From NCBI GenBank assembly GCA_029550685.1, contig JAKPGY010000066.1, positions 1-38,759 of the forward strand: a stretch of DNA of 38,759 nucleotides. The letters run 5' to 3'. Shown in pieces: positions 16,230 to 22,843 of this stretch (positions are counted from its first letter, which is position 1; every line of letters starts with the position of its first letter). The position numbers were made by a program, and so were the translations under genes. This stretch comes from Bacillota bacterium. Lineage in GTDB: Bacteria; Bacillota; Syntrophomonadia; Syntrophomonadales; Syntrophomonadaceae. Below the pieces are notes generated by a model. That model saw only the letters and a list, made by a program, of their open reading frames with translations, was not told the DNA's origin and made no database searches.

Positions 16230-17480
16230 ATGAGAGTTTTATTTGCCAACACGGCCCCGATAGTTAAGTATGGTATCGGGCCAGCTTTGGCTGAATTGGG
16301 ACACGAGGTCCGCTACGTCTTTTTGGACCAAGAGCCTTCCCTGGAGCCTTTTATCAATGAGTTTAAGCCGGATATAGTTTTCAATGACGGAGGCACCGGT
16401 CGTATGCCCAAGTTGTTTCCCCTGCTGGAACAGGTTGGTATTCCCCATGTCTATTGGGCTATAGAAGATCCCGTCTCTTTTGAGTATCTATCCCTGCCTT
16501 TTGCCCAAAAATCCGCTTTGGTATTTACTCCCTGTGAAGAAAGCCTGGCTGATTACCGCCAGCACGGGATTACCGCTCATCTTTTAATGTTTGCCTGTAA
16601 TCCTAACTACCACCGGGAAGGAGCTCCGGATCCCCGCTTCAATCATGATATTATATTTACCGGCAACAATTATTCCTACCATCCCGCCCGGCAAAAGGGC
16701 GTGGCTACGGTCCTGCAGCCTTTAATTGAGCAGGGCTATGATGTGCGAGTTTTTGGGAATGAATGGTGGCTCGATCCAAACCAGGCATATACTGTACCGG
16801 CGGCTTATTACGGCGGGTATATGGCTAATGAAGACTTGCCGGCCGCCTGTGCCACTGCTCGCATAATTTTGGGGCTGCATTCCATAGATACGTCTCGTAC
16901 CATGATGAGTATGCGAACTTTCGAGATACTGGGATGCGGGGGTTTTTATCTGACCCAGTGGACTCCGGCCATTGAAGAATTATTTATTAATCATTTCCAT
17001 CTGGTGTGGAGTAAAAGCCAGGAGGAAACTCTGGATCTGGTGAAATACTACCTGCAGCATCCCGAACAGCGCCAGAGAATTGCTCGTCAGGGACAGGATG
17101 AAGTATATCGCAAGCACACCTACCAGCAACGGGTCCGGGAAATACTCCCTTACCTGCAGAGACTTTCTCCCCAAGCCTTTTTTTCTCCGCAAATACAAGT
17201 TACTGAGCCCACACCGGCAGTGGTCGCTTCTCCTCCTCCCGTAGTAGTTGTTCAGCAAGAAGCACCACCTGTATGGGCGCACATGGATAAGACTTCTCCG
17301 GCTCCCATAGTAATTGTTCAGCCGCCGCCGGTAAGACCAGCCCTACCTTCGGTGCGCATCGCAGCCCAGCAAGTTAAAACAACTTCCCCAGCTTCAGTTT
17401 ATTCATCATTTTCTTCCCACCAGCCCATCCGGGGAGTGATTCGTTACAGCAGAAAACCAGTACGCATAAAATTATTCTAA
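16230..17480 (+). CDS. CgeB/YkvP-like glycosyltransferase with Pro-rich tail
   Basis: Residues 1-310 match the CgeB/YkvP family of GT-B-fold glycosyltransferases linked to spore surface maturation: MRVLFANTAP, ALAELGHEVRYVF, KPDIVFNDGGTG, the mid-protein IIFTGNNYSYHPAR and the C-terminal donor-site segment ARIILGLHS...RTFEILGCGGFYLTQWTPAIEELF. From about residue 318 there is an unusual tail: two Pro/Val-rich patches (SPPPVVVVQQEAPP; IVIVQPPPVRPALP), a Ser/Thr stretch and a basic end. The tail suggests anchoring or protein contact. ATG start, weak ribosome site AGCAGGTGA. A sigma-K-like promoter lies upstream. Sugar donor and acceptor are unknown. Confidence 0.82.
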   Translation: MRVLFANTAPIVKYGIGPALAELGHEVRYVFLDQEPSLEPFINEFKPDIVFNDGGTGRMPKLFPLLEQVGIPHVYWAIEDPVSFEYLSLPFAQKSALVFTPCEESLADYRQHGITAHLLMFACNPNYHREGAPDPRFNHDIIFTGNNYSYHPARQKGVATVLQPLIEQGYDVRVFGNEWWLDPNQAYTVPAAYYGGYMANEDLPAACATARIILGLHSIDTSRTMMSMRTFEILGCGGFYLTQWTPAIEELFINHFHLVWSKSQEETLDLVKYYLQHPEQRQRIARQGQDEVYRKHTYQQRVREILPYLQRLSPQAFFSPQIQVTEPTPAVVASPPPVVVVQQEAPPVWAHMDKTSPAPIVIVQPPPVRPALPSVRIAAQQVKTTSPASVYSSFSSHQPIRGVIRYSRKPVRIKLF

Positions 17481-17488
17481 GTACTGAC

Positions 17489-17516
17489 ACCAAAACGGCT
17501 ATATTTTCATAGGCTA
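17489..17516 (+). promoter_or_regulatory. Sigma-K-like promoter, site 2
   Basis: AC (17489-17490), 17-base spacer, CATAGGCTA (17508-17516), 50 bases before the Cys-rich protein start. Same motif and spacing as site 1. Confidence 0.6.
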
Positions 17517-17565
17517 GCTGTGAATACAAAGTAGACATAGGTTAACGGGAGAGGAGGATAAAAAT

Positions 17566-17847
17566 ATGAGCAGACCCGTGCCTCTCTACAGGCAGGAGAA
17601 CGTGCTTATTCATAACCGGGTCCAGCGCTATCAAGCTGTTCCCCTGCCTGCAGAGGAGGAAAATATTTTCAACGTCAGTACTGCCAAAAAGAGCCGGGTC
17701 GTCCCCCAGAGTGTCTGTTCAGCCTGCGGAACCCGGATGGCAAAGCAGCAGGCCAAGAGCTGCCCATTCTGTGAAGCCGAGCTGTGCCCTACCTGTTATC
17801 ATCATACCCAGGAGCGTATGGAAGCGGAGAGCGAAGGAGATGAGTAA
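17566..17847 (+). CDS. Small Cys-rich zinc-ribbon-like protein
   Basis: This 93-residue protein has an N-terminal stretch rich in basic and aliphatic residues and no known domain, then a C-terminal Cys cluster: CSACG (about residue 46), CPFC and CPTC with following His-His. The four Cys pairs suggest a double zinc ribbon or RING-like module. I do not know the family. ATG with GAGGAGG upstream. It has its own sigma-K-like promoter and a strong terminator, so it is a monocistronic unit within the glycosyltransferase cluster; a small coat or exosporium protein is plausible. Confidence 0.7.
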   Translation: MSRPVPLYRQENVLIHNRVQRYQAVPLPAEEENIFNVSTAKKSRVVPQSVCSACGTRMAKQQAKSCPFCEAELCPTCYHHTQERMEAESEGDE

Positions 17848-17858
17848 CCTCATTTCAA

Positions 17859-17900
17859 GGTGAGTCACGGAAGCTTTCCGGACTCACCCTCTTCTTTTCT
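17859..17900 (+). terminator. Terminator after the Cys-rich protein
   Basis: GGTGAGTC (17859-17866) and GACTCACC (17881-17888) enclose an inner CGGAA/TTCCG stem, giving a long near-perfect hairpin followed by CTCTTCTTTTC. Confidence 0.8.
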
Positions 17901-17947
17901 GAGCTTTTTGCCAATATTTTTCTCTGCCGGAGAGCCTTGGGAAGAGC

Positions 17948-17975
17948 ACCCCTTGTGTGGACACGGCATACGATA
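17948..17975 (+). promoter_or_regulatory. Sigma-K-like promoter, site 3
   Basis: AC (17948-17949), 17-base spacer, CATACGATA (17967-17975), 43 bases before the GT4 start. Same motif and spacing as sites 1 and 2. Confidence 0.6.
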
Positions 17976-18017
17976 ATAAAGCAGTTACTAAAATCATAAT
18001 GGTTAAGGGGGATCTTC

Positions 18018-19439
18018 ATGTCGAATATCAGCGCCATTCTCTACCCACCTACCCTGGACTTCAATTACCTGGTGCAAAGACCCCAGCAATTAATGAAGGG
18101 CTTCGCTCAATTAGGGATTCCGGTATTTTTTTTGAACCGGCCTGGTCCTTATGGAGAGCAGCCCACCGGAGTTTCCGAACCCTACCCCAATTTTTATCTC
18201 TTTAACAATGTAGATCCGGCTCTCCACCAGAAGGGTATCCGCCCGGTAGTTTATTACAGTGCAGGTGCTCAGGTTAATGCCTTGCACCAGTATAATCCCA
18301 GTCTGATCGTTTTTGACAGTGTTGATGAACCCAGCGATGAATTTGAAGCCTGGCGGCCCTTTTACTATCAAGCAGTGGCCAGTGCCGATATAGTCATTGC
18401 TACTTCTGAAAAATTGTATTCCATGGCTATAGGAATGAACCCCAACACTTACCTGGTACCTAACGGCTGTGACTTTGATTACTTCTTCCAGGCCAGTACC
18501 AAATCTTTGCCGATCCCAGAGGACATTGCCAATATACCTAAGCCCATCATAGGTTATACTGGGGTAATAGCCAGCTGGCTCGATTTGGAACTGATTGACC
18601 GCTTAGCGGAAAAATTCTCTGATTGCAGTATTGTCATGGTGGGACCGCTTTACAATATATCGGATGTACCTCGCCGGGATAATATTCACTACCTGGGGTT
18701 CAAACCCTACGATCAGCTGGCCGCCTATGAGCAGGCTTTTGATGTAGGAATCGTACCATTTAAAGTCACCAGCATGGTGGAATCGGTAAATCCGATTAAA
18801 ATGTGGGAGTATATGGCTGCCGGACTTCCCATTGTAACCACTAACATCCCGGAAGCCAGGAAATACTCGGATGTTATTATGTGGTCCCAGGATGAATCTG
18901 AATTCCTGAATAACGTGCACCGCGCTCTTTACGAGGATACCTCTGAGCGGAGGGAAAGGCGTCTGGCGGTAGCCCGGGAAAATTCCTGGTTGGTCAGAGC
19001 CCGGAGCATAATTGAAGTTATTGAAAAGCACCTGGCCGATAAAGGGTTTCCTCCCCAGGCTCCTCCGCTGCCACCCATCGAAACTATTCCCTTGCAGCCG
19101 GCTGTACTCGATTTAGAAGCCACTGCTATTGCCTTCAGCGATCCCTCGCCTACCCGGCATCTAACAGTTGGACGCAGTGCTGCAGCAGTGCATCCGGAAG
19201 GTGGTGTAACGGTAGCAGTGGGCGGTCCTCGGGTAGTATCCATCAGCCAGCTGAGTCCTACCCGCCGTTTAAGGGTAGGCCGCGGGGTAGCTTTCCGCTT
19301 TATTACCGGTTCGGCTGCACCCATACACGCGCGCTTTGGTAATGCCATTATCTCCCGGGGATCGATCCATACCCGGGTTAGATCCAGCCGTTCTGCTTTC
19401 CGTCTAAAAACCTATCGCTGCATTATGGCAGGAGGATAA
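18018..19439 (+). CDS. GT4-type glycosyltransferase with repeated basic C-terminal extension
   Basis: Residues 1-340 form a GT-B glycosyltransferase of the family 1/4 kind. The acceptor domain has LDFNYLVQRPQQLMKGFAQLG, the linker VPNGCDFDYF, then the donor domain with IGYTGVIASWLDLELI, a VGPL strand, IHYLGFKPYDQL and the sugar-nucleotide-binding KMWEYMAAGLPIVTTNIPE. Residues about 340-473 are an extra, low-homology extension with a repeated element (SPTRHLTVGRSAA and SPTRRLRVGRGVA) and a strongly basic end. ATG start with AGGGGGA upstream. The next gene begins 6 bases after the stop, so they are one operon under sigma-K-like site 3. Confidence 0.82.
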   Translation: MSNISAILYPPTLDFNYLVQRPQQLMKGFAQLGIPVFFLNRPGPYGEQPTGVSEPYPNFYLFNNVDPALHQKGIRPVVYYSAGAQVNALHQYNPSLIVFDSVDEPSDEFEAWRPFYYQAVASADIVIATSEKLYSMAIGMNPNTYLVPNGCDFDYFFQASTKSLPIPEDIANIPKPIIGYTGVIASWLDLELIDRLAEKFSDCSIVMVGPLYNISDVPRRDNIHYLGFKPYDQLAAYEQAFDVGIVPFKVTSMVESVNPIKMWEYMAAGLPIVTTNIPEARKYSDVIMWSQDESEFLNNVHRALYEDTSERRERRLAVARENSWLVRARSIIEVIEKHLADKGFPPQAPPLPPIETIPLQPAVLDLEATAIAFSDPSPTRHLTVGRSAAAVHPEGGVTVAVGGPRVVSISQLSPTRRLRVGRGVAFRFITGSAAPIHARFGNAIISRGSIHTRVRSSRSAFRLKTYRCIMAGG

Positions 19440-19444
19440 AACCT

Positions 19445-20152
19445 GTGCAGGTGATGATCGGCTGTCCTGTTCGTAACCGGGCCTGGATACTGCCCCTGTA
19501 TCTGCAGCACCTGACCGCACTTAGCTACCCGCCTGATCAGGTAGAATACTGTTTTGTCATTAATGATTCCCAGGATGAAACGGAACTAATTTTGCAGGAA
19601 TTTGCCCGCCTTTTTCCGGTACGACTGCTGTATGACAACAGCAGTCGGCCGGGAGGATGGCAGCGTGGTTTCTACCAGTTTAGCCGGCTGGCGCAGCTGC
19701 GCAACCGCCTGCTGGACGCCTTTCTTCAATCGGACTGTCATTATTTGTTTTCTGTGGACAGTGATATTTTGGTTCCGCCCCATGCTTTGCAACAGTTGCT
19801 TCAGGCAGGCAAGGATATGGTGTCGGCCCTGGTCTGCAATGGAGCAGAAATTGGGGATGACCAGTTTTACAACATATTTAATTGGGAAAATGACCGCCTG
19901 CTGCCCATCCGCAATTTCCCTCGAAACCAGGTTTTCCCGGTGGACTGTACCGGGGCTGCCTGCCTGATAAAACGCCGGGTGATAGAGGCAGGGGTAAGAT
20001 ACAACAGCAGCTGGGGGCCGGAGGATATCGGGTTTTGCCGGGAAGTCAAAAAACATGGATTTGCCATATTTTGTCATGGGTCTATAGAATGTGTTCATGT
20101 TATGAAACCTGCCCCAAATAACGGTTTTACCAACCAGTATTCCTTAGGATAG
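19445..20152 (+). CDS. GT2-like (GT-A fold) glycosyltransferase
   Basis: A 235-residue GT-A enzyme. The N-terminus GCPVRNRAWILPLYLQHL starts the nucleotide fold, FVINDSQDET is the first acidic strand, and FSVDSDILVPPHAL near residue 103 holds the DxD metal/sugar-nucleotide site. SSWGPEDIGFCREVKKHG near residue 190 provides the catalytic-base region typical of GT2 enzymes (an ED motif). It ends with ECVHVMK. GTG start; the ribosome site CAGGAGGA is inside the tail of the preceding gene. Coupled with the GT4 enzyme, it likely extends the same glycan. No membrane segment, so it is cytosolic (mother cell). Confidence 0.8.
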   Translation: MQVMIGCPVRNRAWILPLYLQHLTALSYPPDQVEYCFVINDSQDETELILQEFARLFPVRLLYDNSSRPGGWQRGFYQFSRLAQLRNRLLDAFLQSDCHYLFSVDSDILVPPHALQQLLQAGKDMVSALVCNGAEIGDDQFYNIFNWENDRLLPIRNFPRNQVFPVDCTGAACLIKRRVIEAGVRYNSSWGPEDIGFCREVKKHGFAIFCHGSIECVHVMKPAPNNGFTNQYSLG

Positions 20153-20160
20153 AAGCAATC

Positions 20161-20188
20161 ACATTTTGTAACCAGGGTTCATAGTATA
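20161..20188 (+). promoter_or_regulatory. Sigma-K-like promoter, site 4
   Basis: AC (20161-20162), 17-base spacer, CATAGTATA (20180-20188). The start codon is 76 bases further on. A perfect 7-bp hairpin GACCTGA (20216-20222) / TCAGGTC (20227-20233) lies in the predicted leader. Confidence 0.55.
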
Positions 20189-20263
20189 TCCTAGAAATTT
20201 AACCATAGAGAAACAGACCTGATAAATCAGGTCGTTAGAGACAAAGAGGAGGGAAAGTAATTA

Positions 20264-20827
20264 ATGGCTGAGCTGAAGTGTGAATTTCCGGAGGGTTGTA
20301 GGCTAGACTTATTTGCCAAAGTTATCAAAGCCAAATTCATCGCCAAACAGGTCAAGATTCTGGATACCATGTTCTGTGTCCCCGATGAGCAGGTAGGCGG
20401 GAAAATTACTAATGTGGAAGATATCAAGGTCAAGATCTTAAACACTTTTGAGGATTTGGCATTCAATCGCGTCAAAATATTCATTGATTATGAAGTAATC
20501 CTGTTTGTTTTGGTGGAAGGCGAGTACCAGATTATCACTGTAACTGACCGGTTTGACAAAACCATTGAACTGGATGAGTTCGACCCGCCGCTGACTATTG
20601 AGGAATTCCGGGCTGAAATTGAACAGTCCGAAATCATCCTGAAGAATTTTTCTTTCGATTTCGAGATCCGGGGCAACTGTGAAGATCCCAGCAACCCCTG
20701 TAACCTGACTACACCTATAAGAGGAACCTGCATAGGTCTGAGAGTATTTGTGGATATTATTGACAAACTGGGCAAGATGCATGATGTTATCGTCTTTGGG
20801 GAACTGGATCCGGAAACTGACTGCTAA
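20264..20827 (+). CDS. Hypothetical protein, probable spore-coat SPOCS-like domain
   Basis: I do not recognise a named family. The 187-residue protein is acidic and beta-rich, with alternating strands (VKILNTFEDLAFNRVKIFIDYEV run, YQIITVTDRFDKTIELDEFDP) that resemble the DUF3794/SPOCS organisation: a Val/Ile-rich strand, an IDYEVILFVLVEG strand, then a target-phase acidic PPLTIEEF segment. It has seven Cys residues, among them the CEDPSNPC pair and a C-terminal Cys. No signal peptide. ATG with GAGGAGGG upstream. The sigma-K-like promoter and nearby glycosyltransferases suggest a mother-cell coat protein. Confidence 0.6.
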   Translation: MAELKCEFPEGCRLDLFAKVIKAKFIAKQVKILDTMFCVPDEQVGGKITNVEDIKVKILNTFEDLAFNRVKIFIDYEVILFVLVEGEYQIITVTDRFDKTIELDEFDPPLTIEEFRAEIEQSEIILKNFSFDFEIRGNCEDPSNPCNLTTPIRGTCIGLRVFVDIIDKLGKMHDVIVFGELDPETDC

Positions 20828-20849
20828 TTTAATTAGGAAGTAAAATATT

Positions 20850-20874
20850 GCCTGGCCGTTGCCGGGCATTTTTC
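20850..20874 (+). terminator. Intrinsic terminator after the SPOCS-like gene
   Basis: GCCTGGC (20850-20856) and GCCGGGC (20861-20867), one G-U pair, CGTT loop, followed by ATTTTTC. Confidence 0.8.
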
Positions 20875-20896
20875 TTACTGGTTTGGAGGTGATTTG

Positions 20897-21133
20897 GTGA
20901 GCCAGACTGCTCCCGTACGTGATATAAGGGTCAGCCGCCAGCAGAAAAATCAGATGCGCGCCCAGTTGGAAGATATACTTCAGGTCCATAAGATGCTGAG
21001 CAGCCGCATTGAGGACTACCAACAGCAAACCGAGCATCCTGAGTACCGTCGCTTTTGGGAGGAAATGAAACAGCGCAACCAGCAGAACATACAGGTTGTG
21101 TCCCGCTATATGGTTATGAAATGCAACCGCTGA
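20897..21133 (+). CDS. Small helical hypothetical protein
   Basis: A 78-residue charged, almost wholly helical protein with many Gln residues (LEDILQVHKMLSSRIEDYQQ; FWEEMKQRNQQNIQVVSRYM). I know no family for it. I take the GTG at 20897: the site GGAGGTGAT (20885-20893) is 7 bases upstream by its GGAGG core, whereas an in-frame TTG at 20894 is only 4 bases away. It lies behind a terminator with no clear promoter of its own, at the end of the spore-surface cluster, and may rely on readthrough. Confidence 0.6.
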   Translation: MSQTAPVRDIRVSRQQKNQMRAQLEDILQVHKMLSSRIEDYQQQTEHPEYRRFWEEMKQRNQQNIQVVSRYMVMKCNR

Positions 21134-21198
21134 ATTTAATCCCCCGCCAGCCGTGGGCTGACAGTAAATACAGACCAAGATAACAGCCATTTATTAAA

Positions 21199-21331
21199 GA
21201 CGCAGATTAACGCTGATAAATCTAAAAGACGCAGATGTACGCAGATTTTATTTATAAATTCATAGAATCATAATAATCAGCGTAGATCTGCGTCTATAAA
21301 AAATCATATAGAATCTGCGTAAATCTGCGTC
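21199..21331. repeat. Interspersed nested inverted-repeat cluster (GACGCAGAT family)
   Basis: Four related units: A GACGCAGATTAACGCTGAT (21199-21217), B (21228-21247, GACGCAGATGTACGCAGATT), A' at 21276-21294, whose complement matches A at 17 of 19, and B' at 21312-21331, whose complement matches B at 19 of 20. Order A-B-A'-B' lets A pair with A' or B with B', but not both at once. Similar 'acgcagattaacgctgat' repeats are common between genes in many bacteria. No coding. Confidence 0.8.
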
Positions 21332-21366
21332 GAAAAAACTTGTTTCCTAACTTGGGAGGGGTAGGA

Positions 21367-22332
21367 ATGGAAGAAGGCTGCAAAACGCTAGGAGTAGCTT
21401 TAGGAGGGGGAGGATTAAGAGGCTTTGCCCATATTGGAGTTTTACAGGTATTGGAGGATAATCACATACCGGTAAGTTATTTATCAGGTACCAGTGCGGG
21501 AGCTCTAGTAGCCGCCCTGTATGCCAGCGGTCTTTCTGCCTACCAGATCGAAGAACTGTCCCGCTCCCTGCAGCCTTCCGATTATTTAGACTATAATATC
21601 AGCGGGCTTGTCCGTTATATCCTGTCCCGCTACCTGCCCGGATTCGATACACCCTTACAGGGGATTATCAAGGGAGATAAAATACAGAATATTATTCACA
21701 AGTGGACCGGTGGCAAGACCCTTAAAGACTGCTCCCTGCCCCTTACCATCATTGCCTGCGACATTGACAGCGGGCGGGAAGTCATATTTACCAATCAAGA
21801 CCTGGAGTGGAAAACCGGACCAACGGTAGTTGTACAGGATGCACTTCTCAGCGAAGCCGTACGAGCCAGTATAGCAATTCCTGCCACCTTCGTGCCCCTG
21901 GAATTTGAGGGAATGCAGTTGGTAGACGGGGGCTTAAAAAGCATAGTGCCGGTAACGGCCCAAAAAGTGATGGGAGCCGGCTATATAATGGCTGTAAACC
22001 TGGGCACGGCCTATTACCGGGAAAAGGTTGCCGGTATACCCTCTATAATCAGCCGTTCTATCAGCATACTGACTTATGAGACATCGGAAACGGAACAACA
22101 CCTTTTCGCCGACCTGGTAATTAGACCGCGGGTACAATCAGTAGGTCTGGATGATTGGGAGAAAGCACTGGATTTTGTCCGGGCGGGTCGGCGGGCTATG
22201 CAAAAGCAGGTGGAAAAGTTGGAAAAAGATCTGTATAGCGGACCATACTGTAACAGAAAAACTGCTGAACACATATACTATCGACAAAGCAATAAATGCC
22301 AACAATCTCTCAGGCGGCGGGGAGGGGGTTAA
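21367..22332 (+). CDS. Patatin-like phospholipase family protein (RssA/NTE type)
   Basis: Serine acyl hydrolase of the patatin fold. The oxyanion hole is GGGGLRG at residues 13-19, the nucleophile elbow GTSAG with Ser43 follows, and the catalytic Asp is Asp187 in LVDGGLKS. The 321-residue size fits the cytosolic bacterial RssA group, whose in vivo substrates are mostly unknown. I choose ATG 21367 because GGGAGGGG lies 7 bases upstream; the in-frame TTG at 21340 sits beside the repeat cluster with no site. The stop is one base before the ribbon-helix-helix gene start, and the end of this gene supplies its ribosome site. Confidence 0.88.
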   Translation: MEEGCKTLGVALGGGGLRGFAHIGVLQVLEDNHIPVSYLSGTSAGALVAALYASGLSAYQIEELSRSLQPSDYLDYNISGLVRYILSRYLPGFDTPLQGIIKGDKIQNIIHKWTGGKTLKDCSLPLTIIACDIDSGREVIFTNQDLEWKTGPTVVVQDALLSEAVRASIAIPATFVPLEFEGMQLVDGGLKSIVPVTAQKVMGAGYIMAVNLGTAYYREKVAGIPSIISRSISILTYETSETEQHLFADLVIRPRVQSVGLDDWEKALDFVRAGRRAMQKQVEKLEKDLYSGPYCNRKTAEHIYYRQSNKCQQSLRRRGGG

Positions 22333-22333
22333 A

Positions 22334-22495
22334 ATGGCAACCGACAAGTTCGAACATGCAACTTTTTATTTAACACGCAAACAGGTGGAAGATATCAAGC
22401 GACTGGCCAGAGATCAGCAGATTTCCCGTAGTGCCCTGGTCAGAATGATAATACGTGAGTACCTGGCCCGCGAGGAGGAACAAAAAAACGGTTAA
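22334..22495 (+). CDS. Ribbon-helix-helix (CopG-type) DNA-binding protein
   Basis: The 53-residue product has the RHH pattern: a short beta strand (HATFYLTRKQVEDIKRLA), a turn, then a helix with QQISRSALVRMIIREYL. RHH proteins bind DNA as dimers through the paired strand. ATG 22334 has GGAGGGGG (22321-22328) just before it; the gene starts right after the patatin stop, so the two are translationally coupled. It may autoregulate this pair. No toxin partner is evident nearby. Confidence 0.78.
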   Translation: MATDKFEHATFYLTRKQVEDIKRLARDQQISRSALVRMIIREYLAREEEQKNG

Positions 22496-22503
22496 TACGC
22501 AAT

Positions 22504-22532
22504 AGAGGCACCTCGAATCGGGGTGTCCTCTT
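22504..22532 (+). terminator. Hairpin after the RHH gene
   Basis: AGAGG-CACC and GGTG-T-CCTCT arms with one bulged T form a stem; TTAGTTTA follows, so the T tract is weak. Confidence 0.55.
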
Positions 22533-22587
22533 AGTTTATAGGATTCGGACAAGCTCATTTATTGTCGGGCAGGCGACCGGATGCAAT

Positions 22588-22617
22588 TTGACATAAATGC
22601 AAATTTAGTCACATAAT
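22588..22617 (+). promoter_or_regulatory. Sigma-A promoter of the tup leader
   Basis: TTGACA (22588-22593), 18-base spacer, CATAAT (22612-22617). Predicted transcription start near 22624, just before the riboswitch aptamer. Confidence 0.75.
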
Positions 22618-22635
22618 AGGGATAACTAACAAAAT

Positions 22636-22733
22636 TGTCTCCGAGACTAGGAACCTAAGGCGCCTATCGCTATGGTCATAGTCCGATAGGGTGTATCCGG
22701 AAACGGATATGCCTCCCGTTCGGAAAGGAGATG
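22636..22733 (+). promoter_or_regulatory. Moco/Tuco-type riboswitch aptamer
   Basis: A structured leader before tupABC. TCTCC (22638-22642) pairs with GGAGA (22727-22731). CCTAAG (22654-22659) and TATGG (22671-22675) match the 11-nt GAAA-tetraloop receptor, capped by GCG/CGC. TATCCG-GAAA-CGGATA (22694-22709) supplies the matching GAAA loop. The 3' part GCCTCCCG then CGGAAAGGAG (22711-22730) resembles the conserved 3' core of the molybdenum cofactor RNA as I recall it from Escherichia coli moaA. Sitting before a tungstate transporter, it may be the tungsten-cofactor form. Predicted effect: ligand binding lowers tup expression. Confidence 0.8.
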
Positions 22734-22757
22734 AGGCTGAAGAAAATAAACCAATAC

Positions 22758-22801
22758 GGTTGCTGGTTTGCTTGGGACAGGCGAACAGGAACCCTTTTTT
22801 T
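22758..22801 (+). terminator. Riboswitch expression-platform terminator
   Basis: GGTTGCTGGTTTGC (22758-22771) pairs with 22781-22793 with one bulge, one mismatch and one G-U, then CTTTTTTT (22794-22801). AAACCA (22748-22753) could pair instead with TGGTTT (22764-22769), an antiterminator. This suggests transcriptional control of tupABC. Confidence 0.7.
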
Positions 22802-22843
22802 ACCTATTTTTAGAAGTTCATTTTAATTGGGGGAGGCTTAGAG

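Noticed and set aside
20438-21190. 250-codon open frame on the minus strand
   Set aside because: It runs antisense through the 187-residue and 78-residue genes, has no good ribosome site and no recognisable domain; a shadow frame.
22334-22495. Toxin-antitoxin module at the RHH gene
   Set aside because: The upstream partner is a patatin lipase, not a known toxin, and no small toxin gene follows.
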